Origin: Lachnospiraceae bacterium
GTDB taxonomy: Bacteria; Bacillota_A; Clostridia; Lachnospirales; Lachnospiraceae
DNA length: 64,000 nucleotides
Assembly (NCBI GenBank): GCA_018365895.1
Contig: JAGZJD010000005.1
Span: 3,678 to 67,677, forward strand
Reading direction: 5' to 3'
Part shown: positions 61,392 to 64,000 of the stretch, piece by piece
How the letters are laid out: each line of letters opens with the position of its first letter
Numbering within the stretch: position 1 is the stretch's first letter
Translations under genes and position numbers: made by a program
The notes under the pieces: model-generated
Database searches by the model: none
Seen by the model: the letters and a program-made list of their open reading frames with translations, nothing else
What the model was told of the DNA's origin: nothing

Positions 61392-61466
61392 AATAGTTCC
61401 TCCTTATTTTATCTAGTGTAACATAGATTGTTCATTTTAGAAATGAAAAGTTTCTTAAAAGGAAAG

Positions 61467-61497
61467 AACGGCAGCGGTCCTGGGACCGGCTGCCGTT
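61467..61497 (-). terminator. Terminator of the VOC gene
   Basis: AACGGCAGC-GGTCC pairs with GGACC-G-GCTGCCGTT (one bulged base). On the minus strand it is followed by CTTTCCTTTT. It lies 18 bp after the VOC stop codon. Confidence 0.6.
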
Positions 61498-61514
61498 TTG
61501 AGGAAATTAGGAAT

Positions 61515-61862
61515 TTATTTCTGTAAAATATGGATAGCGAAACCACCATATTCTCCATTCAGATAGATATTTTTTAATTTGCCCGCTTCTGTGTAAGCTG
61601 CTGTATCCATGTTAAAAGAAAATCCTTTCTCTTTCAGTTCTTCTACAGCTGCCTCCAGATCGTCGGTTTGCATAGCAATATGTCCATTGCTTCCGAGAAA
61701 CGGAGCTTTCATACATTCGAAGTACGATCCGCCGAATTCGGATTTCTGTCCGTGGCGAGGCTCAAGATTAAACATCATGCTGAGAAGTTTGGCAAGTTTC
61801 AGCGCTTCGTCAGCATTTGGTGTGTTAATGCCAACGTGCACAAGTTCAAAATTATTTTTCAT
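61515..61862 (-). CDS. VOC family (glyoxalase/bleomycin resistance fold) protein
   Basis: The 115-residue protein has the beta-alpha-beta-beta-beta fold of one vicinal oxygen chelate module pair: FELVHVGINTPNADEALKLA, SYFECMKAPFLGSNGHIAMQ, TDDLEAAVEELKEKGFSFN and YLNGEYGGFAIHILQ. Candidate metal ligands are His9 and His68 and a Glu near the end. The function is unknown; in Lachnospiraceae such proteins often lie with sugar-acid catabolic genes. AGGAG is 10 bp before the ATG. It is next to the SLC13 permease on the same strand, with a 37-bp gap, and may be part of that pathway. Confidence 0.85.
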   Translation of the reverse strand: MKNNFELVHVGINTPNADEALKLAKLLSMMFNLEPRHGQKSEFGGSYFECMKAPFLGSNGHIAMQTDDLEAAVEELKEKGFSFNMDTAAYTEAGKLKNIYLNGEYGGFAIHILQK

Positions 61863-61899
61863 AATGAATCAACTCCTATACATTCAATGCGATCCGATA

Positions 61900-63177
61900 T
61901 TATACCGGGAAGATCAGCAGTGATCCGGCTGTTAAAGCAAGCAGACGAATGAAGTACTGCGGGATCGTGAATTTCCAGAATTCTTTGATATTGTAATCAC
62001 CAACCCCCATTACCATCGCAGGCATACCATCGATTGGAAGGAAGTGTCCGCACCATCCGGAAATAACGATTGCACAGGCAGCGGCTGTTGGATCAAATCC
62101 AAGATTTACACAAGTTGCGATTGCAAGCGGTGCAAATACATAGACAGTACCGATTGTAGAACCGGTCATTGTTGCAAGTACGCTTGTCAGGATACAGAAT
62201 GCGAAGATCATGATGAATGGATTGATGTTTCCACCAAGCATTTCAGCTACTTTTGATCCGACAAGGTCTGTAAGACCTGTACTTCCGAGTGCATCTGCAA
62301 CACCGATAACACCGGCAGACATCAGAATAATCGGAGCACTAATCGCATCGCGGATCTCTTTGAAGTCCATAACGCCTGCAACGAGGATAGCGCCTACAGA
62401 AAGACCGGCGATCGCATAACCTGCATCACCAATTTTGCTCTGAAGCAGCATACCAATAACAGCTACAACGAATGCAATATAAGTAACATTTTCTTTCCAT
62501 TTTGGAAGCTTTGTTTTCAACACGCCCTGAGCTTTAGCTTCTTCTGTTGCTGCGGCGATCGGATGATCTGGCAGATATTTGTACTGGATCACACAGTTTA
62601 ATAAGAAGCCGAGGGAAAGAATCAAGTTTACAATAGCAAATTTTGCAACCGGGATATTTGCAGTAATACCGGCGCTTCCAAGTACTGCGATTACGATACC
62701 GTACTGTAAAGCAGTGTTAAATGGAATCAGTGGATGGTTAGCAGCAAATCCGGCAGTCATGATGATTTTTGACGGCGGAAGTTTTTGGCTGTATGGCAAA
62801 GTAGAGAGTAAACCGATAGTCATTACATAGTACGCTGTAGATCCTGTACCGAATAAACTACATCCGAGCATAACGATGAGGATCATAAGCATGTAGGCTT
62901 TGAAACCTCCCCTATTTGCCATATTAAACATAGTCTCTTTGAATTTTACAATAAAGCTTGTTTTTTGAAGCGCTGCAATGATTGCCATGAATTCAGCCAA
63001 CATAATGATTGTTGAGTTAGAGAATCCGGCAAATGCAGATTTGATATCAGCAATACCGAAAATAACAAGAAGTAAACATGCTAAAAGCGGCGGTGCGCCG
63101 AACGGCAGCTTATCCTGCATGATCAAAATGACCATAAGAACGGTAATTGCGATAGCAATAATCATTTGTGGTGTCAT
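61900..63177 (-). CDS. SLC13/CitMHS-type permease
   Basis: The 425-residue membrane protein belongs to the SLC13/DASS and related ion-transporter superfamily: 10-12 helices, LPFGAPPLLACLLLVIFGIA, FAGFSNSTIIMLAEFMAIIA, GSTAYYVMTIGLLSTLPYS, GFAANHPLIPFNTALQYG and ATMTGSTIGTVYVFAPLAIA. It likely takes up a carboxylate or sugar acid with sodium. The start 63177 has GGAGGAG 6 bp upstream; earlier in-frame starts lie inside the leader palindrome. The palindrome at 63210-63234 in the leader suggests specific control. It follows a pdxA-family gene and precedes a VOC gene. Confidence 0.88.
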   Translation of the reverse strand: MTPQMIIAIAITVLMVILIMQDKLPFGAPPLLACLLLVIFGIADIKSAFAGFSNSTIIMLAEFMAIIAALQKTSFIVKFKETMFNMANRGGFKAYMLMILIVMLGCSLFGTGSTAYYVMTIGLLSTLPYSQKLPPSKIIMTAGFAANHPLIPFNTALQYGIVIAVLGSAGITANIPVAKFAIVNLILSLGFLLNCVIQYKYLPDHPIAAATEEAKAQGVLKTKLPKWKENVTYIAFVVAVIGMLLQSKIGDAGYAIAGLSVGAILVAGVMDFKEIRDAISAPIILMSAGVIGVADALGSTGLTDLVGSKVAEMLGGNINPFIMIFAFCILTSVLATMTGSTIGTVYVFAPLAIATCVNLGFDPTAAACAIVISGWCGHFLPIDGMPAMVMGVGDYNIKEFWKFTIPQYFIRLLALTAGSLLIFPV

Positions 63178-63209
63178 ATAGTTCTCCTCCATTCTTTTAG
63201 ATGATACCG

Positions 63210-63234
63210 TGTACAAAGTCTGCCACTTTGTACA
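63210..63234 (-). promoter_or_regulatory. Palindromic operator or hairpin in the permease leader
   Basis: TGTACAAAGT (63210-63219) and ACTTTGTACA (63225-63234) form a perfect 10-bp inverted repeat with a 5-base centre, between the promoter and the ribosome binding site. A GntR- or LacI-like repressor site is likely. Confidence 0.6.
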
Positions 63235-63261
63235 AAACATATCTTCTTAACTTGAGTTTAG

Positions 63262-63290
63262 TATACAAGATGACAGAAAAGGCAACAAGA
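63262..63290 (-). promoter_or_regulatory. Promoter of the permease gene
   Basis: On the minus strand TTGTTG (63290-63285), 17-bp spacer, TATACT (63267-63262). Confidence 0.5.
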
Positions 63291-63429
63291 AAATAAGCAG
63301 GAAGATATGTTATAATTAGAAACACATAGAGGAAAATTATAAAATATGCATAAAAATATGTTGAAAAATGAAACATTTACCGTCAAAAGGTTGATAAGTG
63401 TTTCGAAATAGAACATATGGTAAAAAAAT

Positions 63430-63471
63430 AATGCCGGCCTGTGGGAGTGAAGCCCCAGCAGGTCGGCATTT
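63430..63471 (-). terminator. Terminator after the pdxA-family gene
   Basis: AATGCCGGCCTG and CAGGTCGGCATT form a stem with an extended TGGG/CCCA part. On the minus strand ATTATTTTTTTA follows. It separates the pdxA-family gene from the permease. Confidence 0.75.
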
Positions 63472-63480
63472 GTGTTACGT

Positions 63481-64000
63481 TTACATTTTATTTTTTTGTC
63501 CGTTTGTCATGCGGATCGCATAATCGATGGCATTGACGAGACTTAATTCATTGCTTGTACCTTTGCCGGCAAGAGCGAAGCCAGTGCCGTGGTCAACACT
63601 TGTACGGATGATCGGAAGACCGAGTGTGACATTGACTCCTTCTACCGCTTTCCATGTTTGAAGTTCGCGGTCATAAACGAAGCCCACTGTCTTCAGCGGG
63701 ATATGCCCCTGATCGTGGTACATGCAGACAACGATATCGTACCATCCGCCAAGTGCTTCTGAGAAGACGCTGTCCGGCGGAATCGGTCCGACGGCATTAA
63801 TGCCCTGCGCTTTTGCTGCTTCGATGGCAGGCTTAATCTCTTCGATTTCTTCTGTGCCGAAGAGACCGTTTTCACCGCAGTGCGGATTCAGTCCGGCAAC
63901 GGCTACTTTTGGATTCTGGATGCCCATATCCTTGCACGCATTGTCTGCAATCTGGATGACATCAAGCACACGGTCTTTCTTTACGCGGTCACATGCCTCA
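63481..64000 (-). CDS. PdxA-family 4-phospho-hydroxy-acid dehydrogenase (5' partial)
   Basis: The frame is open to the window end, so the start lies beyond 64000. The visible C-terminal part shows VAVAGLNPHCGENGLFG, EEIEEIKPAIEAAKAQGINA, VGPIPPDSVF, CMYHDQGHIPLKTVGF, NVTLGLPIIRTSVDHGTGF and ALAGKGTSNELSLVNAI. The His residues in NPHCGENG, YHDQGH and DHGTGF form the metal site. PdxA makes pyridoxine precursors, but PdxA2-type enzymes in catabolic clusters oxidise D-threonate or D-erythronate 4-phosphate. The neighbouring permease favours the catabolic role. Confidence 0.88.
   Translation of the reverse strand, partial: EACDRVKKDRVLDVIQIADNACKDMGIQNPKVAVAGLNPHCGENGLFGTEEIEEIKPAIEAAKAQGINAVGPIPPDSVFSEALGGWYDIVVCMYHDQGHIPLKTVGFVYDRELQTWKAVEGVNVTLGLPIIRTSVDHGTGFALAGKGTSNELSLVNAIDYAIRMTNGQKNKM

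Noticed and set aside
1..64000. CRISPR array, tRNA, rRNA, complete insertion sequence or prophage
   Set aside because: No regularly spaced repeats, no tRNA-like cloverleaf consensus, no transposase, integrase or phage structural gene was recognised on either strand.

Overview
The window looks like the chromosome of a spore-forming gut anaerobe of the Clostridia, most likely a Lachnospiraceae (Dorea / Mediterraneibacter / Blautia type). This rests on moderate-to-low G+C, strong GGAGG ribosome binding sites, the yabO-yabP-yabQ-divIC-spoIIE-tilS-hpt-ftsH block typical of endospore formers, a CotS-type coat gene, T-box leaders on tRNA synthetase genes, a selenocysteine formate dehydrogenase, rubredoxin, and a host-glycan alpha-L-fucosidase. 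No rRNA, tRNA, CRISPR array or intact insertion sequence was seen. Layout: 1-3018 is the end of an ABC transporter (ATPase plus FtsX-like permease). 3043-3480 is a graveyard of gene fragments (fructokinase and a small unknown protein). 3480-6680 is a sortase-assembled pilus locus (pilin remnant, backbone pilin, class C sortase, accessory pilin) closed by two hairpins. 6863-10410 is an iron-linked block: flavodoxin behind a promoter with a TTAG-N6-CTAA site on the start point, then DUF2325, a 26-residue membrane peptide, a DUF6110 protein and a P1B ATPase with an SCA motif in place of CPC. This combination resembles the ferrosome (fez) iron-storage loci and is the most interesting system here. 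10425-13340 holds a broken oligopeptide ABC ATPase, a CPA1 antiporter and a broken EFR1 flavodoxin-ferredoxin. 13361-24200 holds an amidohydrolase with a DMT exporter, a GH95 fucosidase, a PRD-type PTS regulator with a lactose/cellobiose-type PTS operon carrying a stand-alone RarA/MgsA C-terminal-like gene, an Hsp20, and an EAL-domain remnant. 24215-28000 holds a MATE pump, a rubredoxin, and a DUF885 lipoprotein whose frame runs without a stop codon into its own terminator. 27992-36180 is a molybdenum / formate module: mobA, moeA, focA, an iron-sulfur flavoprotein subunit, a selenocysteine formate dehydrogenase with a SECIS hairpin, and fdhD. 36177-41620 is translation: T-box-metG, T-box-proS and cca. 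41714-53887 is sporulation, sugar phosphate and housekeeping: cotS with a sigma-E-like promoter, a phosphohexomutase, HU, rqcP, yabP (second sigma-E-like promoter), yabQ, divIC, a short spoIIE, tilS, hpt, ftsH and a GH13 enzyme. 53896-56117 is a CpsB-type phosphatase and an LCP protein for envelope polymers. 56281-61391 is a metal block: a free HMA chaperone, a CPC-type P1B ATPase, a FeoA-FeoB fusion with another TTAG-N6-CTAA site, and an ArsR repressor. 61515-64000, all on the minus strand, holds a VOC protein, an SLC13-type permease with a palindrome in its leader, and the end of a PdxA-family dehydrogenase. Two themes link the genes. The first is iron: flavodoxin, a possible ferrosome locus and FeoAB, perhaps under one DtxR/Fur-like regulator. 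The second is formate: cofactor synthesis, FocA channel, enzyme and sulfur-transfer maturation together at 27992-36180, with selenocysteine machinery that must lie elsewhere.
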